Notes: generated from the letters alone by a model not told the origin. 64,000 nucleotides of DNA from Hoeflea_A sp965249925 (GCA_965249925.1 OZ252260.1:1922001-1986000); one strand, 5' to 3'. Counted from the stretch's first letter, positions 7,911-17,640 are shown. Numbers and translations are program-made.

Positions 7911-9662
7911 ATGACTGTTCTTACCGTCGCCGAGACCGTTGCCGCAGCACTTCGCCGCCACGGCGTGGAGATGATCTTCGCCCAGAGCTTGCCGTCAGCG
8001 GTTGTGCTGGCTTGTGAGGAAATCGGCATCCGCCAGATCGCTTACCGCCAGGAAAACATGGGCGGTGCGATGGCTGATGGCTATGCGCGTGTCTCACAGA
8101 AGACCGCCATTGTCTGTGCGCAGAACGGGCCGGCTGCGACCCTGCTCGTGCCACCACTCGCCGAGGCGCTCAAAGCAAGCATCAGCGTGGTTGCATTGGT
8201 GCAAGAGGTGGAACGTGCGCATATCGACAAAAACGCCTTTCAGGACCTGGATCAGATCGCTTTGTTTTCTGCGTGCTCGAAATGGGTGCGACGCTTGCCT
8301 GCATCAGACAGAGTGGATGATTATGTTGATGCGGCCCTCACAGCCGCCGGCAGTGGGCGCCCCGGGCCGGCCGTGCTGCTTCTGCCGGCTGATCTGTTGA
8401 AGGAGCCCGCATCTGTGTCCGGGCCGCAGCGAACAACGGCACTGGGAACCTGGCCGATCGACCGGATCAGGCCTGACAACGAAGCCCTCGAGGCTGCAGC
8501 GCGCGCCTTGGCGCGTGCACGCTTCCCCGTCATCTATGCTGGTGGCGGCGCGGTGTCTCCAAGCGCATCGGCGGCGCTCTCGAAACTGCAGGAGGCAGCC
8601 CATTTGCCTGTGTTCACGACCAACATGGGCAAAGGGGCGGTCGCCGAAAGGCACGAATTGTCCTGCGGCGTTCTTGGCGCACTCAATGGACCAGCGTCTC
8701 TTGGCCACCATACCCAACCGATCATGGATGATGCCGACGTCGTTCTGCTTGCTGGCACGCGGACCAATCAAAACGGCACCGACAGTTGGCGTACCATTCC
8801 CCGTAATGCCCATGTCATCCATGTCGATATCGACCCGGTGGAGATCGGCCGAAATTACGAAGCCCACAGGCTTGTCGGTGATGTTGCGACGACTCTTGAC
8901 GCACTTTTTGCTTCATTGTCGCAACAAGATCTCTCGGAGCGAAAAACCGCCCGTACGGCGCTCGCTGACCGCGTTCGAGCGGCTTGGCGACAATTTGAGG
9001 AAGACCGGCTGCCGTGTGCCGGCAGCAATGCAGCGCCCATTCGGCCCGAGCGCGTCATGCAGGAACTTCAGCACCGAATGACGGACGAGATGATTGTCGT
9101 TGCCGATGCAAGCTATTCGTCCATGTGGATCATCGGCCAGTTGCGGGGACTGCGCGCCGGCCAACGTTTCCTGACGCCGCGAGGCTTGGCCGGTCTCGGT
9201 TGGGGGCTGCCGCTTGCGATCGGCGCCAAGCTTGCCCAGCCCGAATCGCCCGTTGTGGCACTCGTCGGCGATGGCGGTTTTGCCCATAGTTGGGCTGAAT
9301 TGGAGACGCTTGAGCGCCTGAAGGTCCCACTGACGATAATCTTGCTCAACAATGGTATCCTCGGCTACCAGAAGGATGCCGAAACCGTGAAATTTGGCAA
9401 ATACACAACCGCTTGCCACCTGGGCGACGTGGATCATTCGGCCATCGCTCGCGCCTGCGGTTGCCAGGGGGTAAGAGTCGACGCCGTGGGTGACATTGGC
9501 CCGGCGCTTGACCAGGCGCTCGGCGCCAACAAACCTGCCTTGATCGAGGTCATGGCTGACCCTCAGGCGCACCCGCCGATCTCGCTTTACACCAACACGC
9601 TCGACACCAACGCGCAACCTGGTTTCGCTTCTGCTGTGGTCGACGAACGGGCCAGTGCATGA
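7911..9662 (+). CDS. Thiamine-diphosphate-dependent enzyme, acetolactate synthase large-subunit-like
   Basis: This 583-residue protein has the three-domain layout of the family. The N-terminal Pyr domain carries the catalytic Glu in YRQENMGGAMADGYAR. The central domain ends in a DIDPVEIGRNY stretch, and the C-terminal PP domain contains the Mg/ThDP motif GDGGFAHSWAELETLERLKVP near 445-475, with LLNN. There is no regulatory small subunit nearby, so it is more likely a decarboxylase, carboligase or lyase of a catabolic pathway than true acetolactate synthase. The stop overlaps the next ATG (ATGA), indicating tight coupling to the SDR. Confidence 0.9.
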   Translation: MTVLTVAETVAAALRRHGVEMIFAQSLPSAVVLACEEIGIRQIAYRQENMGGAMADGYARVSQKTAIVCAQNGPAATLLVPPLAEALKASISVVALVQEVERAHIDKNAFQDLDQIALFSACSKWVRRLPASDRVDDYVDAALTAAGSGRPGPAVLLLPADLLKEPASVSGPQRTTALGTWPIDRIRPDNEALEAAARALARARFPVIYAGGGAVSPSASAALSKLQEAAHLPVFTTNMGKGAVAERHELSCGVLGALNGPASLGHHTQPIMDDADVVLLAGTRTNQNGTDSWRTIPRNAHVIHVDIDPVEIGRNYEAHRLVGDVATTLDALFASLSQQDLSERKTARTALADRVRAAWRQFEEDRLPCAGSNAAPIRPERVMQELQHRMTDEMIVVADASYSSMWIIGQLRGLRAGQRFLTPRGLAGLGWGLPLAIGAKLAQPESPVVALVGDGGFAHSWAELETLERLKVPLTIILLNNGILGYQKDAETVKFGKYTTACHLGDVDHSAIARACGCQGVRVDAVGDIGPALDQALGANKPALIEVMADPQAHPPISLYTNTLDTNAQPGFASAVVDERASA

Positions 9663-10429
9663 TCGCGCAGCAAACCAGTCGGGTGGCGCTGGTGACCGGC
9701 GGGTCAAGCGGCATCGGATTCGCCATTGTGAAGAGGTTGCTGTCGGATGGGCACAAGGTCGCCTTTTGCGGACATGACGTTGCACGGATCGATCAGGCAA
9801 TGGCGCGGATTCAGGATGCCGATGATCCACAAAACGTCCTGGGACTGAAGGCGGATGTGAAATGCAACACCGATGTCGAAGCATTGTTCTCACAAATCCG
9901 AAAAAGATTGGGTCCCGTCGAAATCCTGGTCAACAATGCGGGTGTCTCCTTGCGGCGGAAAACGGCGGAGCCTTGGATCGGGTCGATCTCAATAGAAGAA
10001 TGGCAGCGCGTCCTTACGACGAATTTGACCGGCGCATTTCTTTGCGCGCGTCTGGCCGCACAGGACATGATGAAGCGGCGATGGGGACGTATCGTCAATA
10101 TTTCCTCGATTGCCGGCAGAACGGTACCGCATATTGCGGGTCCCCACTATGCCGCGTCGAAAGCCGGGCTGATCGGGCTCACCCGTTCGCTGGCGAGCGA
10201 TCTGGCGCCTTTCGGCGTAACGGTGAATTGCGTCGCACCCGGCAGGATCTTAACCTCGATGACCGGGCCGGCTGAAAGCGAAAACAACAAGCGCGCTTTG
10301 CAAAGGATCCCGGTCGCCCGACTGGGCGATCCGGACGATATCGCCGCTGCTGTCAGCTACCTCGTTTCGGAGGATTCCGGCTTTGTGAATGCGGCGACTC
10401 TCGATGTGAACGGTGGAGAATTCGGGTGA
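9659..10429 (+). CDS. SDR-family oxidoreductase (FabG-like)
   Basis: This 256-residue protein has the classical short-chain dehydrogenase pattern. It has a TGGSSGIGFA cofactor motif (about 12-21), NNAGVS (about 92-97), a catalytic Ser in NISSIAG and YAASKAG carrying the Tyr and Lys. Its start overlaps the ThDP-enzyme stop by 4 nt. A basic residue in CGHDVARID after the second strand is compatible with NAD(P)H use. It probably reduces or oxidises the product of the aminotransferase/ThDP steps, and is the last gene of the rightward operon. Confidence 0.92.
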   Translation: MIAQQTSRVALVTGGSSGIGFAIVKRLLSDGHKVAFCGHDVARIDQAMARIQDADDPQNVLGLKADVKCNTDVEALFSQIRKRLGPVEILVNNAGVSLRRKTAEPWIGSISIEEWQRVLTTNLTGAFLCARLAAQDMMKRRWGRIVNISSIAGRTVPHIAGPHYAASKAGLIGLTRSLASDLAPFGVTVNCVAPGRILTSMTGPAESENNKRALQRIPVARLGDPDDIAAAVSYLVSEDSGFVNAATLDVNGGEFG

Positions 10430-10769
10430 GGCTGGGAGATCAATGTCGCAATTGCCGACGAATGTACGTTTAGTTCGACTACAAATCGATGATGCGCCTG
10501 GCGGGAGATACCGCTGTTGGCAATCAGGAGCGCGACGGTGTCGACCGAAAGGGTACCCACGTATTCCGATGTCTGGCAGGGGTCGATTGGATCGACCACG
10601 CATGGCAGCCCTTCATCGCGTTCACCGCGATCAAGCTCAGCCTGTCCCAGCCAGCTAATGTGTGTCGCCGCACATGCCTCGAACTCCCTAGCCAGGCCAC
10701 GCCGCTGTACCCCAATCAGGCCAGTTCATTGATGTGTCCCCAGAATTCGCCAGGGCACTCGAGCACATT
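10430..10769. other. Intergenic region with an unidentified minus-strand open frame
   Basis: No gene is confidently assigned. On the minus strand one frame stays open from about 10725 to 10357 and reads like protein (QAELDRGERDEGLPC..., then DTVALLIANSG), but it has no good start or ribosome site and overlaps the SDR end. It could be the remnant of a gene whose N-terminus was lost. I recognise no family. Confidence 0.3.
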
Positions 10770-11657
10770 TCAGCGCCCCAGTTCAGACAAACGCCAGTCG
10801 GTTGGTGTACGGCCGACGATTCGTCGGAAATCCCGGCTGAAATGGTAGCCATCGCAAAAGCCGCAGGCGACGGCGATTTCCTGCAAAGACAAAGTGCTTT
10901 CCAGCATAAGACGTTGCGCCATGGCTAGTCTCTGATGCCGCAGATAGGCGCGCGGCGTGGTCTTGAGATGACGATGGAATAGCCGCCGCAGTTGCGACGC
11001 ACTCAGGCCTGCAATGTCCGTCATGTCCCGGGCGCACCATCCGCGTTCGGGATTGGCGACGATCATCTGCCTAAGCCGGTCGAACCCGGCGTGCAGGCCG
11101 GTCGCTCCTTGCGGATCGCGTTGCCGGGCCAGAAGTTGAAGCAGCTGCGCGATCGCGGCATGGACGCGCAAATCGGTATCGCCGCGGCGCGCGTCAAGAA
11201 TTTGGAACAGGTCCTGGAACCATTCTATCAGGTCCGATCCGTCTGTCACGGTGAGGCGCGGGCGAGCGTTACCGAAGATCCGCTGCCGCAGCACTGAGAG
11301 GTCAGGTCCGTCGAGCCGCAACCACATCACCGACCAGGGATCGTCCAAGTGAGCCACATGGCCGTGCGGCGCGTCGCCCTCGATCCAGGCGATCTGCCCG
11401 GCCGAAAGATCGAAGTCTCCGGATTCGAGTTCGACCCTTCCCCGACCTGACAGGCAATAGAGAATGTCGTCGCCGGGGCAGGCGGCACGCCGGATGCTGG
11501 CGCCGGGCAGCGCATCGAGCCAGCCGGCCCGCAAGACGGTTGTCAGACCGTTGTGCGTGCCGCCATCGGGTAGAAAGAAATGGCTCACCCTAACTCTTGC
11601 GGCACGATAGGGTTGCGGCATGCGCGTTTTGTACAAATATATGACGGGAATGTCCAT
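10770..11657 (-). CDS. AraC-family transcriptional regulator
   Basis: This 295-residue protein has an N-terminal cupin-like sensor half (about 20-150, with GDFDLSAGQIAWIEGDAPHG) and a C-terminal double helix-turn-helix (about 190-290). The second helix-turn-helix ends in the family signature around YHFSRDFRRIVGRTPTDWR. It is divergent from the hydroxylase/ribose-type operon starting at 11767, with about 110 nt between, so it most likely activates that operon in response to the sugar-like substrate. The start could also be the ATG at 11621. Neither start has a clear ribosome site. Confidence 0.9.
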   Translation of the reverse strand: MDIPVIYLYKTRMPQPYRAARVRVSHFFLPDGGTHNGLTTVLRAGWLDALPGASIRRAACPGDDILYCLSGRGRVELESGDFDLSAGQIAWIEGDAPHGHVAHLDDPWSVMWLRLDGPDLSVLRQRIFGNARPRLTVTDGSDLIEWFQDLFQILDARRGDTDLRVHAAIAQLLQLLARQRDPQGATGLHAGFDRLRQMIVANPERGWCARDMTDIAGLSASQLRRLFHRHLKTTPRAYLRHQRLAMAQRLMLESTLSLQEIAVACGFCDGYHFSRDFRRIVGRTPTDWRLSELGR

Positions 11658-11766
11658 TTTTGTTTGGAATTATGCGCCGTAGACTTGTGCTCACATTCGG
11701 GGCCAGACGAGGCCCGATCGCTTTCAGGCGGCCCGGCAAGAGCCGCACTGGAGTTGGGAGGAAAGC

Positions 11767-12531
11767 ATGCTCGTGCCGACGAGGGCAGAAGCCCGCGCGT
11801 ATGAAGTTGACGGCTATTTCATTCGCAAGGATTTTCTCAGCGAGGCGGAAACCGCTGATTTCCGGGATACTGCACGGCAACAATTGGAAGAGGAAAATCG
11901 CTCCGGCTCCGTCATGGAGAAGGGTGACAAGGCAGGCAATAAGACCCTTCTGAAACTGTGGAACCATGCCGGTGACGACAAATACGGCATGCTGGCGCGC
12001 GATGAGCGTCTGGTGCGGATGTCCGAAGCGCTCATCGGTGACGAGATCTATCTGTACAGCCACAAAATGACGATGAAGCAGCCGCGCGAGGGCGGCGCGT
12101 GGGAGTGGCATCAGGATTTCGGTTATTGGTACAATAATGGTTGCCTATCGCCGGAGATGCTCTCCATCTGGATCGCGCTCGACGCTTCCAACAAGGCCAA
12201 TGGCTGTCTGCAGGTTCTGAAAGGCTCTCACATATTGGGCCGGCTCAATCATGTCCGCGAAGATGGACAGACAAATGTCGAGAAGCCGTATCTGGACGCG
12301 GCGATCGAGCGGTTCGAACATGTCTATGTCGAAATGGACCCGGGCGATGCGTTGGTGTTCCATTGCAATCTGCTGCACCGGTCGGACGCCAACAACAGCG
12401 ACACCTATCGCTGGGGCTATATCTGCTCCTACAACGCTGCCCACAATGCACCTTTCATGAGAGCACGCGATTACGGCAATTATGAAGAACTGAAACCCGT
12501 TGCCGCCGGCAGCTTCATGGACGCCAGATGA
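11767..12531 (+). CDS. Phytanoyl-CoA dioxygenase (PhyH)-family Fe(II)/2-oxoglutarate hydroxylase
   Basis: The protein has 254 residues. The iron facial triad is visible as His115 and Asp117 in WHQDFGYW and a distal His204 in LLHRSD, and a likely 2-oxoglutarate-binding Arg follows in DTYRWG. GGGAGG lies just before the ATG. PhyH proteins hydroxylate diverse small molecules. Here the gene is first in a ribose-importer operon and overlaps the permease gene by 4 nt, so the substrate is probably the imported sugar, nucleoside or a derivative. Oxidative removal of an O- or N-alkyl group is one possibility. The assignment to family is firm, the substrate is inference. Confidence 0.9.
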   Translation: MLVPTRAEARAYEVDGYFIRKDFLSEAETADFRDTARQQLEEENRSGSVMEKGDKAGNKTLLKLWNHAGDDKYGMLARDERLVRMSEALIGDEIYLYSHKMTMKQPREGGAWEWHQDFGYWYNNGCLSPEMLSIWIALDASNKANGCLQVLKGSHILGRLNHVREDGQTNVEKPYLDAAIERFEHVYVEMDPGDALVFHCNLLHRSDANNSDTYRWGYICSYNAAHNAPFMRARDYGNYEELKPVAAGSFMDAR

Positions 12532-13589
12532 CGGACGAAGCCGGCACGGGAGAGGGCGTCAAATCAACAGAGGTAGACCTCTCCGCCAAGGGGCCAGCGG
12601 CTGCGCGTGTGACCTGGCCGAAACGCGTGCTCACGGCTAAAGAGACCGGCGTTTTCCTGGCGCTTGTCTGCATGTGCGTCTTTCTGGCGTTTGCGACCGA
12701 GAGCTTCCTGACAACGACCAATCTGCTCAATGTCGGCCGGCAGATTTCGCTCCTGGGAATCATGGCGGTGGGCATGACATTCGTGCTGGTCGCCGGCGAG
12801 ATCGATTTGTCGGTCGGATCCACCTACGCGCTCGCGGGACTGGCAACCGGCATGTTGATCATCACCGGCTGGCCGTTGCTGCCAGCACTCATTCTCGGGC
12901 TTATGATCGGCGCATCGATCGGGCTGATCAACGGTCTGATGTCGACCTATGGCCGCCTGCCATCCTTGATTGCCACCCTCGGCATGCTGTCGATCGTGCG
13001 CGGCTCGGCATTGCTTCTCACCGATGGACAACCGGTGACCGTAAACGAACGCAATGGCGCAGATCCCGATGTTCTGGCCAGCTTTGAGTTCATGGGTCAG
13101 GGCTATTTGCTGGGCATAGTCCCCATGCAGCTCGTTTTCTTCATCATTGTTGCGGCAATCGGATGGTTGATACTGTCGCGGACCGCCTTCGGCTTCCGCG
13201 TATTCGCCGTTGGTGGCAGCGCCAAGGCGGCGCGTGTTTCCGGCATCCACGTGAACAGTGTCAAGGTCTGGGCGTTTGTCATCATGGGCGTACTGGCCGC
13301 CCTCGCCGGTATTCTTTCGATGGCGTTCTTGCCGAGTGGCCAGGCCGGAAGAACCGGCCTTGGTCTGGAGCTTGATGTGATCGCCGCGGTTGTTGTTGGC
13401 GGCGCATCGCTATCGGGCGGGATCGGCACCATTCCGGGGACGGTGCTTGGTGTCCTGATCATCGGGGTTTTGCGCAATGGTCTGGTGTTGATGGGCGTTT
13501 CGCCCTTCATGCAGGAGGTCATGATCGGCCTCGTGATCATAATCGCCGTGGCGATTGACAAGTGGAGCATACGGTCACGGGTGAACTGA
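12528..13589 (+). CDS. Ribose-type ABC transporter permease (RbsC-like)
   Basis: This 353-residue protein has many hydrophobic segments and typical RbsC family features: GRQISLLGIMAVGMTFVLV, the AGEIDLSVGS motif, and GGASLSGGIGTIPGTVLGVL near the C-terminus. A soluble 40-residue N-terminal stretch precedes the first membrane span. ATGA overlaps the hydroxylase stop. It pairs with the binding protein and two-domain ATPase downstream to form a carbohydrate uptake system of the CUT2 type. Confidence 0.93.
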   Translation: MTDEAGTGEGVKSTEVDLSAKGPAAARVTWPKRVLTAKETGVFLALVCMCVFLAFATESFLTTTNLLNVGRQISLLGIMAVGMTFVLVAGEIDLSVGSTYALAGLATGMLIITGWPLLPALILGLMIGASIGLINGLMSTYGRLPSLIATLGMLSIVRGSALLLTDGQPVTVNERNGADPDVLASFEFMGQGYLLGIVPMQLVFFIIVAAIGWLILSRTAFGFRVFAVGGSAKAARVSGIHVNSVKVWAFVIMGVLAALAGILSMAFLPSGQAGRTGLGLELDVIAAVVVGGASLSGGIGTIPGTVLGVLIIGVLRNGLVLMGVSPFMQEVMIGLVIIIAVAIDKWSIRSRVN

Positions 13590-13623
13590 CCGTGCAACGT
13601 AGAGATCCATAAGGGAGGAAGCG

Positions 13624-14598
13624 ATGAAGCAACTACTTTCAACAACAGTACTGGCAACTGGGCTCGCATTGGCCCCGTTCGTCGCGCAGGCCGACCCGGT
13701 CAGCGTCGAGGAATTCGAGCTCGCGCCACGCATTGCCGAGCGGGTTTCGTCGGGCGAGCCGCTCAACATTTTCGTCTCCTATCACGACGTGTCTAACGAA
13801 TTTGCCCCCTTTGTTCGGGCTGGCGTGGAACGCGCCGATGAGGGGGATGCGGTCACGGCGCGGTTCATCGGTCCGGTCGGCGCCGATGCAGATGCGCAAA
13901 TCTCTGAAATCGAAACACTGATCGGTCAAATGGACGGACTGGCGATCTCCTCGGTCAGCACCGATGCGCTGGCGCCTTTGATCAACCGCGTGGTCGAAGC
14001 CGGCATTCCCGTAATCAGCTACAACACCGACAATCCCGACAGTGACCGCTTGGTGTTTGCCGGACAGGATCTGGTCCAGTCAGGGCGCGAAGCCGGCAAA
14101 CTGATGGGCGAAGTACTGAATGGCGAAGGGCGCGTGATGATCACGACGCTCGATGCTGCTGCCCAGTGGTCGCTCGATCGCGAGAGTGGCGCACGCGAGG
14201 CGCTTGAGGCGTTCGACGGCATCGAAATCGTACGCACGCTGAACACCGGCACCGATCCGCAGGAGATTTTTGCGGCGATCGAAAATGCCATGCTGGCCGA
14301 CCCGAACATCACCGGCATCCTGTCGTTGGAGTGCTGTTCGACGCCAGCGGCCGGCGAATGGGTCGAGCGCAACAATCGCGCCGGTGATGTCAAGATCGTC
14401 GGCTTTGACTTGCTGGACCAAACGGTCGAACTGGTGTCCGACGGGGTCATACAGGCAACCATCGACCAGGCACCGGAACGCCAGGGATTTGAGGCCGTCA
14501 ATCTGCTGGTCAGGTTTCTGAACGGCGAGACAATCGACGATCTGGATACCGGGGTCGGCATCTACACGCCCGAAAATATCTCGGAAGTGATGCAATAA
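13624..14598 (+). CDS. Sugar ABC transporter substrate-binding protein (RbsB-like)
   Basis: This 324-residue protein has a signal peptide ending at about residue 23 (VAQA|DPVS). A periplasmic-binding fold follows with DGLAISSVSTDALAP and VKIVGFDLLDQTVEL segments, as in ribose/galactofuranose-type CUT2 binding proteins. GGGAGG precedes the ATG. A Cys-Cys pair (LSLECCSTPAAGEW) sits in the ligand-cleft region. It is located between the permease and ATPase genes. The exact sugar is not deducible. Confidence 0.92.
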   Translation: MKQLLSTTVLATGLALAPFVAQADPVSVEEFELAPRIAERVSSGEPLNIFVSYHDVSNEFAPFVRAGVERADEGDAVTARFIGPVGADADAQISEIETLIGQMDGLAISSVSTDALAPLINRVVEAGIPVISYNTDNPDSDRLVFAGQDLVQSGREAGKLMGEVLNGEGRVMITTLDAAAQWSLDRESGAREALEAFDGIEIVRTLNTGTDPQEIFAAIENAMLADPNITGILSLECCSTPAAGEWVERNNRAGDVKIVGFDLLDQTVELVSDGVIQATIDQAPERQGFEAVNLLVRFLNGETIDDLDTGVGIYTPENISEVMQ

Positions 14599-16190
14599 TG
14601 GGCGCCGGGGCGCTTCGTATCCGGAGTGCCCCGGATTCAGCCGAGGCTACATCGAAAGCCATGACCGCACCCGTACCCCTGGAGCTGAAAAACATTACCC
14701 GGACCTTCCCGGGCGTTGTGGCAGTGGACGATGTTTCCATGGAATTTCGCCACGGTGAAATCCACGCAGTGATTGGCGAAAACGGTGCCGGAAAAAGCAC
14801 CGTCATGAACCTGCTGGCTGGTGAACTTCAGCCCGACAGCGGATCGATCCTGATCGACGGTGAACCAACGCCGATCCGCTCGCCGATCGCCAGTCAAAGG
14901 CTCGGAATACGGGTTGTCTTCCAGGAACTGTCGCTGTGCCAGAATTTGACGGTTGGCGAAAATGTGCTGCTAAGCGACTTTGCGGCGCGACCTGCCCTGT
15001 CTCTTCTTGCCCGCCGCCGCGCAGCGTTCGCGGCTGCCGATACGCTTCGCGAACTCGGCCTGGTTGACCTTGATACCGATACAGCGGTTTCTTCGCTCAC
15101 TGTGGCGCAGCAGCAACTCGTCGAGATCGCGCGGGCCATTTCGCAAGATGCGCGCATTCTCGTACTCGACGAGCCGAACTCGGCGCTTTCGCCACGCGAA
15201 AGCCAGCGCCTGTTCGATCTGGTGCGACGGCTCAAACAGCAGGGCGTGACCATTCTCTATGTCTCGCACCATCTCAACGAGGTGCTGGCGCTTGCCGACC
15301 GTATCAGCGTCATGCGTGACGGTCGTTTGATCACGACGTTGGACAATGGATCCGACCTCTCGGTGGACCAACTCGTCGCGCACATGGTGGGGCGCCAGCT
15401 CGATGCCGCAGAGCAATATGCGCTGCGCACTGAAGCCCAGGCGCACATCGGCGAGCCGGCGCTCGAGGTGCGTGATCTCAGCGTGCCCGGCCATATCGAG
15501 CATGCATCCTTTTCGCTGTCGAGTGGCGAGATACTCGGTGTTGCCGGACTGCCTGACAGCGGCAAGGATATCTTGGCTGATGCGATCTTCGGGCTCGCGC
15601 CGCGCGGAGGAAAGGTAGAGGTCGGCGGCATCCGCCTTGCCCCAGGGCGGCCATATCATGCGATCGCCGCGGGCATGTCACTGATTCCGGCGGATCGCCG
15701 AGCAGCCGGAGCGTTGCAGTTGATGACCGTCGCCGAAAACACGGTGTCGGCGGCGCTGCGGCGGTTTGCGCGTGCGGGTTTTCTGCGCGGCCGCCCGATC
15801 CGCGACACCGCGCATGAGTATGTTGGCAAGCTCGATGCGCGCATTGCAAGCCTTGGCCAGAAGATTGCGACGCTGAGCGGCGGCAATCAGCAGAAGATTA
15901 TTCTGGCACGCGGGCTCGTGACCGGGCCACGTGTCCTGATCCTGCATGAGCCGACACGTGGCATCGATGTCGGCGCCAAAGCCGAGATCTACGCGATCCT
16001 CAAACAATTGGCTGCCGAAGGCCTGGCGGTTCTGATGATATCGTCGGAACTGCCTGAGATCGTCTTACATTCAAGCCGCGTTGTCGTTATGGCCGACCGC
16101 ATTATTGCCGGCCAACTTTCGGGCTCCGATATTACGGAGGAAGCCATCATGGCGCTGGCGACACGCAAGAGCGAAGGGCGTGCGGCATGA
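14598..16190 (+). CDS. Sugar ABC transporter ATP-binding protein, two nucleotide-binding domains (RbsA-like)
   Basis: The protein has 530 residues in two halves. The first has a canonical Walker A (GENGAGKSTVMN) and Walker B (ILVLDEPNSAL). The second has a degenerate P-loop (LPDSGKDILA) and a good LSGGNQQKIILARGL signature, the usual asymmetric RbsA pattern. The first ATG overlaps the preceding stop (TAATG). The ATG at 14661 (MTAPVPLELKN) is an alternative that removes a poorly conserved leader. It energises the CUT2 importer. Confidence 0.93.
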   Translation: MGAGALRIRSAPDSAEATSKAMTAPVPLELKNITRTFPGVVAVDDVSMEFRHGEIHAVIGENGAGKSTVMNLLAGELQPDSGSILIDGEPTPIRSPIASQRLGIRVVFQELSLCQNLTVGENVLLSDFAARPALSLLARRRAAFAAADTLRELGLVDLDTDTAVSSLTVAQQQLVEIARAISQDARILVLDEPNSALSPRESQRLFDLVRRLKQQGVTILYVSHHLNEVLALADRISVMRDGRLITTLDNGSDLSVDQLVAHMVGRQLDAAEQYALRTEAQAHIGEPALEVRDLSVPGHIEHASFSLSSGEILGVAGLPDSGKDILADAIFGLAPRGGKVEVGGIRLAPGRPYHAIAAGMSLIPADRRAAGALQLMTVAENTVSAALRRFARAGFLRGRPIRDTAHEYVGKLDARIASLGQKIATLSGGNQQKIILARGLVTGPRVLILHEPTRGIDVGAKAEIYAILKQLAAEGLAVLMISSELPEIVLHSSRVVVMADRIIAGQLSGSDITEEAIMALATRKSEGRAA

Positions 16191-16227
16191 TCTGGGCAGA
16201 CCGGAACTCGCCCCATGGAGGCATGTC

Positions 16228-17157
16228 ATGACGAAAGTGACCGTTGTCGGCAGTTTTGCGGTCGGTCTGACAATTCGCACGGAAACCATGCCGGTCTTCG
16301 GGCAGACCATCCTCGGCTCGGATTTCGATTTCGGCCCCGGCGGCAAAGGCTCGAACCAGGCTGTTGGTGTCGCCCGGTTTGGTGCCGATTCGGCACTCGT
16401 GACCTGCCTGGGTCGCGACGAACTGGCCAGTGTTGCCGACAATCTTTATGCAGCGGAGGGTGTCGACAGAACCTATGTCGAGCGGACCGACAAGCGTGCC
16501 ACGGGTGCTGGCATGATCATACTCAACGCCGCCGGTGAGAATTTCATCATCCTTGATATGGGCGCAAACGAGTTGATGGACGCGGCATTTGTTGATCGCG
16601 CCCGCGACTGCATTACGCAAAGCGACATCGTGATGACGGTACTCGAAATCCCCATTTCCGCCGCGCATCGGGCGATGGAGCTGGGCAAGGCAGCGGGTGC
16701 ACGCACCATCCTGAACCCGGCGCCGGCCTTGGCGCTGCCCGACACCATGCTCGCGCATGTCGATTATCTGACGCCGAACGAGAGCGAGCTTCGCATCCTG
16801 ATGGGCCTGAAGGCGGATGATCCGACCGGCACGCGCGACCTGGCCGTTCAGCTTCGTCAACGTGGCGTTGAGACGGTGATTGTCACGATGGGTGAAAAAG
16901 GAGCGCTCGTTCTCTCCGATGAGATCGACATGATTGTTCCGACGCTGCCGGTCGATGTGGTCGACACAACCGGTGCGGGTGATGCGTTCAATGCCGGTTT
17001 CGCCGCCGCCATTGGCGAAGGCCGGCCACTGGCCGATGCCGTCGCTTTTGGCACGGCAGCCGGCGCCCACGCCTGCACAAAACTGGGCGTTATCCCTTCC
17101 TTGGCGACCCTTGCCGAGCTGGAAACGCTGATCGAAGACAAACGCGCAGAATCCTGA
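16228..17157 (+). CDS. rbsK: PfkB-family carbohydrate kinase, ribokinase-like
   Basis: This 309-residue protein has the PfkB signatures. GPGGKGSNQA (about 36-45) lies in the sugar-binding region and DTTGAGDAFNAGF carries the catalytic Asp252. GGAGG at 16217-16221 places the start at ATG 16228. It should phosphorylate the imported (deoxy)ribose-like sugar at C5. Deoxyribokinases belong to the same family, and the presence of DeoC downstream makes a deoxy-sugar substrate equally plausible. Confidence 0.88.
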   Translation: MTKVTVVGSFAVGLTIRTETMPVFGQTILGSDFDFGPGGKGSNQAVGVARFGADSALVTCLGRDELASVADNLYAAEGVDRTYVERTDKRATGAGMIILNAAGENFIILDMGANELMDAAFVDRARDCITQSDIVMTVLEIPISAAHRAMELGKAAGARTILNPAPALALPDTMLAHVDYLTPNESELRILMGLKADDPTGTRDLAVQLRQRGVETVIVTMGEKGALVLSDEIDMIVPTLPVDVVDTTGAGDAFNAGFAAAIGEGRPLADAVAFGTAAGAHACTKLGVIPSLATLAELETLIEDKRAES

Positions 17158-17170
17158 TGGGAGGACGAAC

Positions 17171-17635
17171 ATGAAACGCGGCAAGCTGCTGAACTCCGAG
17201 CTCAACCATGCCATCGGCGCCATGGGCCATGGCGATCTGATGATTGTGTGCGATGCCGGCTTTCCCATCCCATCCAACAGTTGGCGGATAGATCTGGCCA
17301 TCACCCAGGATGTGCCCGATCTGAAGACGGTGCTGTCGGCCATCGCCGATGATTTCATTGCCGAGAAGATTTCCTACGCCGATACGCTTCCCGACTACAA
17401 TCCGGTTCTGCTCGAAACAGTCCGGTCGCTGTTCGACGATGCCGATCATGAGATGATCGCCCACGAGACGATCCTCGGCGAAATGGCAGCGAAGGCTAAG
17501 GTTGTCGTGCGAACCGGCGCCTTCGATCCGTGGGGCAACATCCTGCTATATTCAGGCGTGGATGTACCGAAATGGTTTGCCAAGCCCGGCACGGTCGCAC
17601 CGCCCGAATATGCCAAGAAGTTGCAACAGGACTGA
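17171..17635 (+). CDS. rbsD: D-ribose pyranase (RbsD/FucU family)
   Basis: This 154-residue protein carries GHGDLMIVCDAGFPIP, including the family catalytic His20. RbsD interconverts pyranose and furanose (or linear) forms of ribose, so that the kinase downstream of import gets its preferred anomer. GGGAGG lies before the ATG and the gap to the kinase gene is only 13 nt. The length is slightly above the usual 130-140 residues. Its presence supports a pentose as the transported substrate. Confidence 0.92.
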   Translation: MKRGKLLNSELNHAIGAMGHGDLMIVCDAGFPIPSNSWRIDLAITQDVPDLKTVLSAIADDFIAEKISYADTLPDYNPVLLETVRSLFDDADHEMIAHETILGEMAAKAKVVVRTGAFDPWGNILLYSGVDVPKWFAKPGTVAPPEYAKKLQQD

Positions 17636-17640
17636 TCGTC

